Below, in pieces: positions 10,281 through 23,600 of a stretch of 64,000 bases of DNA (the first letter of the stretch is position 1; each line of letters begins with the position of its first letter). Both the position numbers and the translations under genes were made by a program. This stretch comes from Symsagittifera roscoffensis (taxonomy: Eukaryota > Xenacoelomorpha > Acoela > Convolutidae): assembly GCF_963678635.1 (NCBI RefSeq), contig NC_087064.1:51848684-51912683 (forward strand), in the 5' to 3' direction. Under the pieces are notes generated by a model that was not told the DNA's origin, searched no databases, and saw only the letters and a list, made by a program, of their open reading frames with translations.

Positions 10281-11459
10281 CCCAACGGTCGAAGAACCAA
10301 ACCAAGAAATGGAGTTAGATTTCGCCGGTCCGTTACCACTAGTATGGGGAACAAAAAATACATATTCGTATGCGTGGATAGATTTTCAAAATTCCCATCT
10401 GCTCAAATAACATCCAGCGCATCGGCAAAATCCATCATAAACTTCCTTAGTAAATACATAGCTCTTCATGGGATACCTAGAACTATCAGAACAGACCAGG
10501 GATCTGGTTTTATCTCTAAAGAAGTCAGAACATTTTGCTATGAACATAACATAAAAGTTATATTTAGCCCAGTGGGTGACCATAGAGCCACCGGATTAGT
10601 TGAGCGTTTAATCAGAACCATTAAGGAAAGGCTCTTGGTTATAGCACAAGAACGCCCAAAACCATTGTTAGAATCTGCACTATTGAAGATAATAAAATGC
10701 CTAAAAACGGTAAACCAACAGTCGCTAAACTGTTCTCCCTTTAGATCCCCAAACACCATCTGGCATACTTTGGTCAAGTCACCCTCCTCAAATAACCTTG
10801 ATTGGAACAAAACCTTGTTATGCATAGATAAGGGCCGAAAACTTATGAGTCGAGAACGAAGACATGACTGGGACGCCCCTGACGATGTAGAAGATGGAGA
10901 CCTAGACGAAAACTCATCATCCTCTGATGATATTTCAAACGCAGTGAGATATGTTCCAACCAGTGCTGGCTCCCCAGTAAAAGTACTTTCACGGGCAGAA
11001 AAACGAGATGCCTTGGGCATAAAGGATTCAGTGCTGAACAAACCGCCGGGTAAGACCACTATTTATAGAAAAGTTCAAGAAAGATCGAAGAGTGAACCAT
11101 TCTATAGAGAACTCAAGGATGAAATTGTAAGGGAGTCAGACAACCCAATTACCTTAAAAAATGGAAAAGTAATACGTAAATCTGATTTAGCCATCAAAAG
11201 ACAATCCACTATGAAGAAACCCAGCCCGAGAAAAAGAGACCATTTTGTCAATTTCTACGCAACAAAGGGACTGAGGAAGACTGCGAAACCGCAAAGAAAT
11301 GTCGGCTTTAAAAGTTCAAGAGCGACTCAAAAGAAAAGGAATCTTCAGTCGAAATTCGAAGAGCTCGATATAGCTAGGCGTAACGCGGCCATGAATAGCT
11401 CCAGAGAGACTCTACTTAGAGAGGAGGAAGAACAGCCAAAAGACAAAGATTTCCAATAG
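10281..11459 (+). pseudogene. Element A integrase core and charged C-terminal region
   Basis: The D-D-E core is readable across a frame change near 10345: first Asp in ELDFAGPLPLVWGTK, second in IRTDQGSGF, Glu in GLVERLIRTIKERL. After the core the protein becomes acidic (DDVEDGDLDENSSSSDD) and then strongly basic (KKPSPRKRDH, TQKKRNLQ). No GPY/F module is evident, unlike element B. The frame closes with TAG 11457-11459; a frameshift there links to the next ORF. Confidence 0.78.
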
Positions 11460-11461
11460 GC

Positions 11462-12541
11462 CTTGAGAGCGACCATGAGACAAGCCCGTCGGGCAAACCC
11501 GACCATCGTAAAATTTGTGAAAACGAAACTAGAACGACGATTCACCCAAATGAAGACTTATCAGACGACAATGCTAGCGACCTAATTGCATTACAAGAAC
11601 TAATGAACAAAACCTCAGATCACCCTGTAAAACCAAAAGAGCATTTAACATTAGACCGAACAGATCTTAAGGCTGAGTTCATGGATCAGACCGAACAGAA
11701 AGCAGAGATGACTAAGATTCCGCTTATCGATCTGGATTCAGGCGACAATGGTGTGGAACCACAGGTGACCCCGCAGCTGGTTTTCTTGGATAGCTATGAT
11801 GAGGCGGAGAAAGCTAATCAAGAAGGGCCGATTCCTCCGGAAAATCCTGGAGGGGAACCGATTGGGAAGAGCGACGAGCCGGTCGTTATGTCAGAGGCGG
11901 AGAATCAGCAAATAGACCCTATCAACAAAAAACCGAAACTGTCCGGTACAGCTAAGAGGAAAGCGTCATCTCCGGTGAAATCACCGCCCTCGAAGAAACT
12001 ACCTGAGATTTTTACCCGACAGAATACTAGACCTATGCGATCCAAAGATGCTGGGTGGAAGAGTGTTTACCAGCGTAGTAGACCTAACTGACGAAAATTT
12101 TGACGAGCCAATATCTAGGCCTATTTATACTCCCCCAGCCTACTCAACGATAGAAGCAACCTCGGTCGAAATGGAGAGCCATCATGTTGACGTTGTGGAC
12201 TTGACAACTTTGACACCACCCTCATCATCGCACCCACAGCAGTGTACCTGCTGGAAGAAAGCTTCGAGTACCCGAGTGATACAAAGTCCCTTGTAGCAGA
12301 CAATCAAAGTACATTAAGCAAGAAGGTCACATTCAGTCCGGAGGTCTGCACCACCAAATTCCACCCATCGGGCCTACCCTCCGAAACTTCCGAAGCAACA
12401 TCACCACCATTAGTACTCGATCCGGACTGGTTAAATACTTCCTCTATCATTTCAGCGATAGAAATCTTAGGACGGCCAATGACGCTCGAGGAATTAAGGA
12501 GATGGACGATTAATAGAGCTGCAAATTGGGACGCAAGTTAG
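11462..12541 (+). pseudogene. Element A 3' ORF with SUMO-interaction-like motifs
   Basis: Frame 2 is open from 11462 to TGA 12089-12091. Frame 0 carries the sense from about 12048 to 12296, and frame 2 resumes from 12242 to 12541, so two compensating indels split one protein of about 350 residues. It is hydrophilic, with a basic nuclear-signal-like tract (KKPKLSGTAKRKASS) and three short hydrophobic-acidic motifs: PLIDLDSGD (11720-11746), VVDLTDEN (12075-12098) and DVVDLTTL (12189-12212). KKVTFSP resembles an RVxF phosphatase-docking motif. There is no hydrophobic span, so it is not an envelope. Function unknown. Confidence 0.6.
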
Positions 12542-13095
12542 AAGTATTGAAGTCCAGTAACCTTACCATAAAACTTTCAGAAACTTTTAGACATTCCAAA
12601 ACTCTTTTAGTATCTTAGATTTTGTGTACTGTCGAGCCTCGCGTAACATTAAAACGCATTTAGAGCTAAAAACAAACTTCAAGTGCTGGCCTAATACGCT
12701 AAAATTGAATTATTTCTGGCACCACTATAAAGTTTAAATTGAGCCATATAATCACGCTTTCATCTACTGCTAAATCCTTCTCTCACCCATTGGGTGTCAC
12801 CATTGGATAATTATGTGACCTATTCATTTTAGTGCTACTTTCATGCCCATCGGGCCCTCCTGTGGGGCTTTTCCTAACCAGCCTACCCGATCATATATCC
12901 TAGCGCTAAAACATTTCTTGGTGTGGCGAAGAGTATAAATCATATACTCTGTATTACATTATAGTGCTACCTTCTTGCCCATCGGGCCCTCTTGCGGGGC
13001 TTTTCCTAATCAGCCTACCCGATCATTTATCTCAGCGCCAGAACATTTCTTTGTGTGGCGAAGAGTATAGATCATAGTTAAATTTTCGCGGGGAA
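12542..13095 (+). repeat. Element A 3' UTR with tandem repeat of 132 bp and PPT
   Basis: 12831-12962 and 12963-about 13079 are two tandem copies beginning AGTGCTAC(C/T)TTC and containing TGCCCATCGGGCCCTC, GGGGCTTTTCCTAA and GTGTGGCGAAGAGTATA. The last bases before the LTR, GCGGGGAA, are the likely polypurine primer. No coding sequence is seen here. Confidence 0.75.
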
Positions 13096-14163
13096 TGTAA
13101 AATGAGTTATTCGATGTTGACCGTTTAACCTTTGAGTTATACAGTGCTGATTTAAATTAACCGGACAAAACGCGTTAAACTTGAAATTTAAAACGCGTTT
13201 TTCTCAAATTGGGTTGAGTTTAGGTGAAAACTTATGAAGACAAAACTTGCTTAGAATTTTAGCAGAATTAATATGGTGTAATTTGTTTTGCAAAATTCGG
13301 GCTCAAAATTTTACCACAAAAATGGGTCATTTTGGCTTTTCTTAGTTAATCAGAAATTACGCCAAAAATACCCAGTCGATCACAGACATAATTATATCAA
13401 AGTGAGCCCCTTACGTAAACCAACAAACTCTAAGAAGGGTATTTTCTCCAAACAAAATTGCGTATTGTTTAAAAATTGTTTTCAAATAAAAAGTTGGTAT
13501 TTTTATAGTAAAAATGACCTTTTTTGTCTATCAAACAAAAATAAATTAACTTATACAATATTTTGGAGATTATACCCTTCTTAAAGTTTGTTGGTTTACG
13601 TAAGGGGCTCACTTTGATATAATTATGTCTGTGATCGACTGGGTATTTTTGGCGTAATTTTTGATTAACTAAGAAAAGCCAAAATGACCCATTTTTGTGG
13701 TAAAACTTTGAGCCCGAATTTTGCAAAACAAATTACACCATATTAATTCTGCTAAAATTCTAAGCAAGTTTTGTCTTTATAAGTTTTCACCTAAACTCAA
13801 CCCAATTTGAGAAAAACGCGTTTTAAATTTCAAGTTTAATTTGTCCGGTTAATTTAAATCAGCACTGTACTTAGTTGTGACCTTTTACCATACCAATTTA
13901 AAAAAACACCTGCCAAAAGCGCAACGGCTTTTGGTAGATTTGGAGTTTGTTCACTATCAATTTCGATATGCAACAAACCATCTGAAACCAATTCAACCTT
14001 TTTAACATCTCTTACCTTTGTTAGATACCACAGTCTTTTATTTAGTCTTAGATAAAAGCCTACAACCACCTTGTAGGAATCTTAAACAACCTCGTCTTAA
14101 ACTAGTCTTAGTTTAAGTTATACAGTCTTATTCAACCCAACGTTTTATCCTAATTTTTTAACA
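13096..14163 (+). repeat. Element A 3' LTR, split by a MITE
   Basis: 13096-13141 plus 13868-14163 reconstitute about 340 bp matching 4559-4899. The break is exactly at the TA of GTTATACTTAG. Confidence 0.92.
13142..13867. mobile_element. Foldback MITE copy 2, nested in the element A LTR (726 bp)
   Basis: Starts CAGTGCTGATTTAAATTA and ends with the reverse complement, flanked by TA at 13140-13141 and 13868-13869. The undisturbed 5' LTR (4606-4614) shows the site before insertion with one TA, so the target duplication is TA. Arms extend about 300 bp. Only the outer ~100 bp resemble copy 1; the inner arms differ. ORFs 13288-13584 (+) and 13726-13469 (-) are mirror images of the arms. Confidence 0.92.
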
Positions 14164-14867
14164 CCCCAAACTCTAAGCTATACACAAAACTGTTTGACAT
14201 TCTCGAAACGACTGAATCGCGACTACTTGTGATCTCTCTAATAATAACAACTTTTTCTGCATCAACATCTCGAGAAATCACCGTCGAGAGGCACTGTATT
14301 TTAAGAAGAGATCGGGATAATTTTTTTCGATGTTGTCAATGGTATCATCAAAATATTTGATAGCATCAACAACATCAACGAGCCAAAAAAATCCTCTAGT
14401 CATATTTCAAATAGGAGTTCTCAATCGAGTTTTACTTTTGTATTGTTACACTCACGAAATAATTCTAGAACATCTCTTCTTAATTGACGTCATCCATCCG
14501 ACCCCAAGCGCTGGTTATAAAGATTCGCTTGAATTTTTGAATTTGCTACAGGAAGCTGGGACGATGTGCTTCAAGCTTTAGGCAAAATAGCCGGTCAAAG
14601 TGTAACAGTGCAAATCATTGCTTTAATCACACTTTTGAAATAACTTCGAGATCCTTCACTCAATTCCAGAGAGATGATTCTTCATGATTCGGTAATGAAC
14701 ACTTAGAATTTCGGGTTACTTTGCTTTAACAATGAAATCATATTTATGTAAGTCAGAAGAAATAATCTGATATTTAAATTTACAACGCTGCAAGACACTG
14801 AAAAAATGTGTAGGTGTTAGATTGTAAAAATATAGACTGACTGATGTACAGATGGTCAGACAATTAA

Positions 14868-16600
14868 AACTTTGTGCCCTAAATTTGGCCAGTAGATGAA
14901 AAGCTTGAGGACAAAATTGAGAAAGTGTCTCAGTGACGAAAGAATACAGTATACAGCTTGCCCCAATTGGAAAGGGAAATCTATTCGAATAAACAGCCAC
15001 CTTCTCCGTTTTTCACTAATTTACGATGATAACAAAATTAAACCTGATTAGTGTCGGGAAAAATTGCAATTTTGCCAAACGAAATCGAAAAGGAGTTTCG
15101 ATTTTTTCACAAAAAACTATTTTCAGTGCTCAACCTCTGAGAATCGCCAATCAACTAATGCTCATCGGAGAATGGCAAAAATTCGTTCAAAGCAAATCCT
15201 CAATATGACTGCACCTTATTTGGGTGACAACACGAACCCATAGAGGAATTGCAGGGAGCTACAAACATAAAAAAAGCAAACTTACAATTAAGAAGAAGAA
15301 GAAGAATTTACGTCTCCAAATAGTTGATAATACAAGCATCAATTTATTTAAATTATTATTTAAATTGACAGAAAACCGGGTTGCTGCAACTTCTAGAAAT
15401 ACCACGAGAAGGGCTTCTGTTAAAAAAAGACTCTTTTGGACCCTTCTTTGGAAAATACAGCAAAACCCGAAGAAACTTAAATAATTTTTGATGTTTTTGC
15501 TACGAATCAATGCAATTGGAAAAAACAAAGACAAAGACAAGTTTCATAGTTTCAACTCAAGAAACTTACAAAAGACAAGCATCTTCATCATCTACATCTC
15601 AAATTCTTATCCGTAGTTGAGGCGTTTGAGACCAAATTTTTGACCAAATCGGCCAAAAATGGCTATATTTTGACCGACTTGACCCAAACTGGTGTTTCCA
15701 CTGACTGAATCATAAACATGTTTGATTGTGATCGACTCAAGCATGCTATGTTACGACGGACTCGGTCCAAACTGGCCATGTTTCAACGGACGCGACTGAA
15801 GCAAAAATGTGTTAGGCTATGCTCGACCCAAGCATTCTATGTTTCGACAAAATTTTTAGCAGAATCTTATAACTTATGCAATAAAAAACTTGATCAATCT
15901 TGATTTTTTCACAACCACTATTATGATAACTTGAAAGTTTTTGTTCTGACATAGTCTAAACTTAATTTTAATTAATCAGGTTTTTCAATTTGGATTTGGC
16001 GAAGTTTTTTCGCAATACAACTCTTCTCGGAATTTTGTTTTGTCGTTTTGATTTTGACTATGTTTTGACCACAATTTGTGTTTGACTACCTTTCGACCAC
16101 ACAAAGGTTCCGACTTTTGTACAATTATAATTCAAACTGTGGAATTACCGATCTACTTTTTTCATTTTCATAGAATTCTCAAAGTCTAACAAAATGAGGC
16201 CATTTTATTTCAAATCGACTTCTCACACCGTGTGCAATGAAATTAGCGTTGCACTTGCTCTAAGTTTGTGAATTTTGTGGTCGACGAGGTAACATATCTC
16301 CATCATTAAGCAGCTAAATTATCTACATCAACGTCTCAAGAAGTTGTCGTTGAGAGACACTATTACCATAGAAGAGTTCAGTATATATCTTTGTTGATGT
16401 AGCCAATGAGTGTCATCAAATTGTTTAATAGCATCAACAAAATCAACCGGTCAAAATATCCCTAAGTCAATTCTAAAACTATTTTTTCAATCGACCAGTC
16501 AACAGATATGTACTGGAACCCACTAAAGAATACCAGAACCTCTCTTTTTAATTGATGTTTTACTGATACTTTAAAATTTTCTACAGGCACCCTGGTCAGA
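14868..16600. repeat. Host tandem-duplication unit Y
   Basis: Direct, diverged duplicate of unit X (2850-4553 plus 14169-14590). It lacks both the MITE and element A, so the duplication is older than either insertion. Within it, 15620-15860 is a degenerate array of roughly 40-bp units around ATGTTNNNAC...GGACTCG. No credible gene. Confidence 0.6.
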
Positions 16601-16741
16601 ATTTTCAAACAATACTATTTGGTATAATGGGGTCTAAAAATTTTTTTGAGAGAAATCAGAAAAGCAAATTGGTCGACCGCCTAAAGTTACCAGACAAATT
16701 TTTACTGCGCAAGCCAGAGTTTCGTTTGTAAACAATTTGAG

Positions 16742-17609
16742 TTACAGTTTGCACACAGTAGTGAAATGGTTTTGGAATGACGGCCGCGATTGCGCCTGCG
16801 GCTGCGGCTGCAGCTGCGGCTGCGGCAGATGTATGCCTGCGCTGTTGTTGACTGCTTCGAAGACTTCCGCTACTACATGTGAGTTTGCAAAGTTCTCTTT
16901 GGTCAGCGGAATGAACAACTCTGATGCTGATTCCGTATCAACCTCGCTTGGTTGCTGAACCAAAACATACGACGGAGGCCTCGACATGTCTTGCTGCTCT
17001 TTACTTTCAGTTGGAGTCAACTTGGTCTTCACGTCTTCTGTGTTCGAATTCTTAGTGTGAAGTGATTTGTTGTGTCCTTGGATTCTAAAATACTCTACTA
17101 GATCAAACCCAAAATCCACCAATTCCAGTAGTGTGAGCATACTGAAACCAAGGTACAGTCCTAGCAAACCCCCAATGTTGGACAGAATAGTCACCACTTC
17201 GTAGACCGGACGCTCTCTTATCAATGTTTCCGACAAATCTCTCAAATATATATTGACACGCCCGAAGTTGGATCTCAATGCGTTGACAGCGTTTTGAGAT
17301 CCATCTATTTTATCTTTCCAGTATTTTTCGATCACATTTATTAAAAAGTGTTGCAAAGATGTGGATATTTCGTAGGGAATTTTGGTCATGAAATTTGCCA
17401 GTGACTTGTTGGAAGGCCATTCGAGTTGTGAGATGCTCGTATCGAATGTGGCACTTTCGCACTCAGCAGGGCAGTGGCACTCATCACTCGGACTGAAAGT
17501 GCTGCTCATTTCTTCGACACATATCCTCTCTGAGACCATGTCAATCGTGCAGAGTTCTGACTCATCGAATCGCACGTCGTCTGAACAGTTGCACTTTTGA
17601 GTCTTCGCT
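16742..17609 (-). CDS. Gene 2 exon 4: palm, TM2 and Pro/Gln tail
   Basis: Acceptor CTTTCAG, then CNCSDDVRF, ECHCPAEC, QLEWPSNK, RPVYEVV and the TM2 block GGLLGLYLGFSMLTLLE with GFS filter. The tail ends in alternating Pro/Gln (about 16785-16835), encoded by a GCTGCG-type microsatellite that is probably length-variable. Confidence 0.88.
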
Positions 17610-20600
17610 CTGAAAGTGACAAGCTAGCAGAAATTGAAACAAGTGGGAACTTTTCGTTGTTTATTTTACATAATGAAAGCGCATATTTATAGTGCCGATT
17701 TAAATTATCCGGACAAAATGTATAAAACTTTCGAATTTAAAACGCGTTTTTCTCAAATTGGGTTGATAATAGACAAAAAATGAAGAAGACGAATCTCAGT
17801 TAAAATTTTTGCAGAAATAATATTGTGCAATTTATTTTGCAAAATTCGGGCCCAAACATTTACACCAAAAACGATTATTTTTAGTATCTTTATCAAACAA
17901 ACATTAATCCAATCCTATTTGTTCATTTACTAAAAAAACTATATCACTGCAAAACTCTATAGTACCTCAACAAATTTTAGCAAAGCTAAACTTTTTGGTC
18001 AGCTTTGTATAAACATATATTTTTTTATTTGACAACGACAAAATGTCATTTCTACTTTATAAAACTCCATTTTAACTAAAAATAGTTTAATTACTTTTTC
18101 TGCCCAATTTTGGAGATTAAGCTCATAAAAGGCTTGCAGTGATATAGTTTTGCCAGTAATTGAACAAAAAAGTTTGGTGTCCAAGAAAAGCCAACAATGA
18201 TAGTTCTTGCAAAAATTTTTGGTCCTGAATTTTGCAAAATATATTGGAACATGTTACTTCCGCTAAACGTTTAGGCAAATTGGTTTTTCATTTTTTTTCT
18301 AATATCAACCCGATTTGAGAAAAATGCATTTTAAATTTCAAATTTCATTCCATTCGTCCGGATAAATTAAATCGGGTAACGCGACAAGTCGAAACAAAAA
18401 ACCATCCGCAAAACAAGACAACTCGTAAAATCCTTTAAATAAATAACTAGCAAAAAAAAGACAACTCGTATAAAACTCGGAAGGAAATTAAACTTCTCTT
18501 TAATCTAACTGTGAAACACAAATGCGGTAAGACTTCAGAGCCTTTGAAGTGTCAACATTTCTGTGGTATACAGGGGTTTTACAGATCAAAAGTAAATGAA
18601 AGAATTTCCAACTGCAATATAAGATCATTGCTTTGATAGTTTTCAAAAGATTCCCATATCCTTTTTTGCAATTGTTCATATTTTGGTCATTTATAGGGCG
18701 TTTTTCTGGATTTGAACAAAATCAGACACATTTCAGTTCAACTTTGCTCCTACCTTATTTGCTGAATGAATTTTGATACAATGGGGTGATTATTACTTAA
18801 TTCTAATCGAAAAACTCTGTGCCATTCTTTGACCAAACTGTTGTTTTTTGATATCCATTTGACGCATTGATGAATTGATTCCATATACCTGGTTCGAAAT
18901 CTAGATCCTTTCGTAGAATTCCACGCACATATTTCTCCGCCCATGTTTTATCAAAATAATTGAGATATAAATGGAGCTGATCAATCTCAGTTGTTGTTGC
19001 GTAGAGATCTTCTAGTTCGAACTTCATGTCGCTTTCAGGAATGAGAGCCAGCGCAATGAATGATTTCATTTTCTTTCTTAAGTCTTCGTCTTTTCTGCAT
19101 TCAACCGCCAGTCCTAATTTTTCTCTTTTTTTTGGGAATTGGCCAGCGCAAAATAAAAAAAAGCACCAATTATTGATGCTCTGGTATTATGGATTTGAAA
19201 GCAGAAGTTACTGCTTTTTTGAAAACGATAACAATTTTTGTTAGTATAAGGGTTTTTTGTCACGTAGCACACAAATTACTTGTTGATTTTGCTGTTGTGT
19301 TTTTCGTTGAAACAGAGAGTAAACCATTGGGAGGGAGCAGTTACTTATTACAGCATGTACAGTATATATTTGATTGAGTAATGAGGGACAACTTTAAATG
19401 TTCCAGCAGCGTACCAGAGGTGAACACAACAAGTCGGCCGGAATCCTCTGGCCCCGACTCAAGAGCATCTTCATGAGATTCTCCCCCATAGAGTGGTTTG
19501 AGGTTCCATGTTCTCCGGGCTCTTTGGCACAACTTCAAATCTCTTTATCGTTGAATCGCCCTTACAACAGAAGTACTTTTGGGCATTTTTGCTGCGACTA
19601 CTCAGAAGTGCTGCTCGTTGATAAGTAGATCGGGGATTTGGTTGCGTGTTTTGCACTCTTTTTTTTTACATTTCGCATGACACTGAAACTTTTTGAGAGT
19701 GTTTGGCAATTTTTTTTTCGCGCGTTCCCCCAAGATTTTTAACTGCTATGCACGTTTAACGGTCATACTTTTTAACCTTTTTTGAACCGATTTTTTTTGA
19801 AATTTTGAAAAGAAAAAAATGGAAAAAATTTTACACACGGATAGAAAATGCAATTTTCAACTTCTAGTTCATGCGGCAACAATGTAAATAAAAAAATCAT
19901 TGTTTTTTTCCACATAAATCAGTAAATACTTGCAAGGTCTTTTTGATTATCTCCAAATTGATCACTCGCTTTTTTCATTAATCGGACTTCATTAAATTTT
20001 TCCTCATCAAAGATCAAGATTCGTTTCCCGCTCTGACTTTTAGTGAATTGCAACATTATTTGACTGAGTCGAAACATATTTAGAAACCAAAATGATGATA
20101 TACCAAATAATGCAATCAAGGTTTGGACTCTATTTTTGGTGTTCAATGAACGAAAAGATTCATATCTTTTCCCTCTAATTGTTTCGAATTAAGAATAAAA
20201 TTAACTGATTTTTATTGGGGGATTACGGGTTTTAGTTCAGGGGTAAATTAAAGATTATCTTCCGAGTTTATCGCGAGATATCGCGTTTTGCGAGTTGTCG
20301 TAATTGCTAATCTATGCAATTTGTCTTTTGCGAGATGTCTTTTTTTGCCAGTTGTTGTCTTACATTTACATCAGCACTGTATAAGTAACAGATTTGATAT
20401 AATTGTAAGTTTTGAAAATATAAAATACGGATCTGTCTGAAAAAAGTGTATTGATTGCCTAACCCACAGAAGTTTGATTTAAAAACAACCTTTTAAACAA
20501 CCTTTGCTCGCATTGAAAGAGACAGTCGTCTTTGTTGTGGAAATTTGCCAGAGATCCTTCTCCGTATAATTCACAATTGCTGAAGGGAGCTCCCAGTTTG

Positions 20601-23600
20601 TGAACTTTCACTGGGTGTATACTTATGTAATGATCAAAGCCAGGCGGAATGTTTATTTCATTCGACCAGTCAACAAACGTAGAATGACCGGGGTCTCTTC
20701 TGTTCTGCTGGGGTGTTACAAACAATTTCAACCCTGAGCCCATTGTGAACAACCCCAAATAATCAAACACTTCAAGGTTGAAAGCAAAACTCAGTCCAAA
20801 GTTTTGGCCAAAATTGGTAACTGGTTCGCAGAAGTTGAACGTGTAACACATTCCATACTTTTGAGAAAAAGTGTCTGTGATTGAAGCTGTCTCGTTGCAC
20901 TCTTTGCCGTTTGCTCTGCAAGTGAGTATCAAATCCTGAAATGTATTAAGAGACTTATTTTTCTTGTTGGCCGGTTTTCTAACCGGCGTGTTAAACAGCC
21001 ATTGGCCGGTTTTCTAACTTTATTAATCTGTGTATGTTTGCAACTAGATTAAAACTCATGTCCATTTCCCTATTGGTTTCTATATAAAATGTACAGAAGA
21101 AATGGTCCTATCAAGATAAAAACACTTACCAATCCTGATGCATAAAACCGTACATTGGAATTGTGAACTTCCAAACTGACAAGATTTGCCTTCGGGTTGG
21201 AAATCAGTCGTTCTCAATTATAAAATTGAAAGGTCTTTTGTCTATATAGATCTAACCCCAATAAGGAAATAACATGCTTTTATCAGGGGGAAGCAGGGAA
21301 ACCGGGTTGCATTTTCCACAAAAGTGCTCATCCTACGAACTGCTCATCCTACAATTGCATATATTGAGTACATGAAAAAAATGTTTGCCATACAATTTTC
21401 ATACAAAATTTAAAAATTGTTTTAAAGACTTTCAAAACAAACTTTTTGCCTAATCGCTGGTTTGAAGCTTTATTGTTATCAAAAATGCTTATCTTACTAT
21501 TTTCATGTATGAAATTGTATGACAATCGTTATTCCACAGAAAAAACATCCAAAGTTGAAATATATTTTTGTTCCGACTTTCGTTACGAAAGTAACGGAAT
21601 ATTTGTGCTCGGAGTGGGTTTTTTTTCTTCAGACAAATTTCGACTTTTTAACTAGCCAATTTTGACGGAATTTTTATATGCTTCGAAAGGTGTTGGTGTC
21701 CTGAGCTCAAATTTGAAAAAATATTTCACCTGTGATCATTTTTCGTAAAGTTATAGGGGTTCAAAGATTGCCATTTTGGCCAATTTGGGACAATTAACGC
21801 GCGATATAATTCGCGCTATTAACGCGTAAGCGGAGATTTAATCCTGCTTATAAATCGTTCCAAATTGGTTGAAAGAAGCTTATTTGCCATAATTGATTTG
21901 TTGCAAGGAGCGAAATCTATTGTTTTGTACTTTTTATGGCGTGTGGGGGAATGATTTTCATAAAAAAATTTCAAGTTTTAGAAGAAAAAAATTTTCATTT
22001 TGTTTTATTACATTTAACTTTTTAATGTTATTACTGCCCCAAAAACCTTAAATGGCAGTCGGAACATTCAGAGCTTCGCCCTGATACGAGCAGTCTTGTT
22101 TCTTTTTTCTAATCATTTGTGCTCAAACAAACATTCAATGAAAAAGATTTTTAATGTAGTCCAGTCTGAATTTTTTAACCCCAAATGTCCAAAAAACTCA
22201 ATAAAATGTTTTTGTATTGCCACCAATCGCTTTTTGTTCCGAAAGTTGAAGAAAGTGACGGAGTAATTGTGCTCAGGATGGTTTTATTTCTCCATGCATA
22301 TTTCGACTTTTTAACATGCAAGTTTTGATACCAATCAAAAATAATTGTTTTTCTGAAGTTAAATTTTAAAAGGTGTTGTACCTGCGATGATTTTCGAAAA
22401 CTTAAGGTAGGTTAAAATTGCCAGTTTGGCCAATTTGGGTTAACTATTGCGGGATAAATTGTGCTGTTAACGCGTAAACGGAAATTAAAACCGTGTTAAA
22501 AATGGTTCTAACTTGAGTTGAGGCATGTCTATTAGACTATGGAACCTGATCCAAACTACATTTTATGATTTGATAAATTAGATATTTTACCACTGTAAAG
22601 TATTTAATATTAACCAATCATGATCCATCTAACTAACAACCCACTTATTTGTAAGTGCTGAAATTACTTGTAATTTCAGCACCAGAGAGATTTGAATTTA
22701 ACTTAGAAATTAGTTGTCTCTCCAAGAGAACTTAAGCCGCCGCAACAAACCAGTATACCCTAGATCTATTGAGTCTAGCAGAGACTAGTTAAACACCCTG
22801 AGACTAGAAAGTATAAGAGTAAGATTAGGATCGGTATTAGACTAAGAAGTTGCACGAATCTATCCGGCCGAAAATAAGATAGCGTGACGAGCAGACGGTG
22901 TGCCCTATCCGAAATTACTCTATGAGTTAACCACATCGGTCATAACTCATCTGGTGCGACCATAAGTCTCGAATAAGACCTTAATAGCTTAGAATTAACC
23001 AAAATATAGATTAGAATTTAGACAAAACTTTTTAAAAATGTTATACGACAATAATTTAATCGAAATGTCTCTACGACTCAATAGATCAGAGCCGATAATC
23101 CGAACGATAACAGAACTACCCGGAATTGGAAGAAGACCTCAAACAAGAGACGACATACGACAAAGTAGAAACTTACCAAATAGTTTTATGATCGTACGGC
23201 AAAAACCAACACAAGATTTATATTTAGAATCTTATTAGCAATGAATTTAGATTTTCATTTGCAAACATAAAATTTTGAAGTAAATCTTCATGATCATTTC
23301 AGGCGCTAAACAAAATTATTAATATGCAATAACGATTGATAAAAAGATCTCAGATCGTTTTCTTAATTTCTGCAGTCTTATATAAAACATGTTTGAAAAA
23401 TTTTTATTGAAAATGAAAATAAAAATTAGTAGCATGACAATAAATTGTTAGTAATCATAAAATCATCTGTTGTTCCAGCTTTATCACCTAAACATAACAG
23501 CAATCATAAGTTCACTAAAATCATTGAAAAACTAAATTTTTTTCTTAAATATATTTAAACAATTTTAAACTTAAATTTTCACTTAATTTTAAAAACAGAT

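Larger units (their letters stand above)
4559..14163 (+). mobile_element. Element A: Ty3/Gypsy LTR retrotransposon (9605 bp including a nested MITE)
   Basis: Structure: 5' LTR 4559-4899, PBS from 4900, broken gag, PR-RT, RNaseH and integrase zinc region (duplicated in tandem), integrase core, an additional 3' ORF, a tandem-repeat 3' UTR, and 3' LTR 13096-14163. The domain order PR-RT-RH-IN gives the Ty3/Gypsy class. The LTRs differ at about 5 substitutions and one indel over 341 bp. It is inserted in host unit X between genes 1 and 2. Gag has several stops and pol has frameshifts, so this copy is not autonomous, though the insertion is fairly young. Confidence 0.93.
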
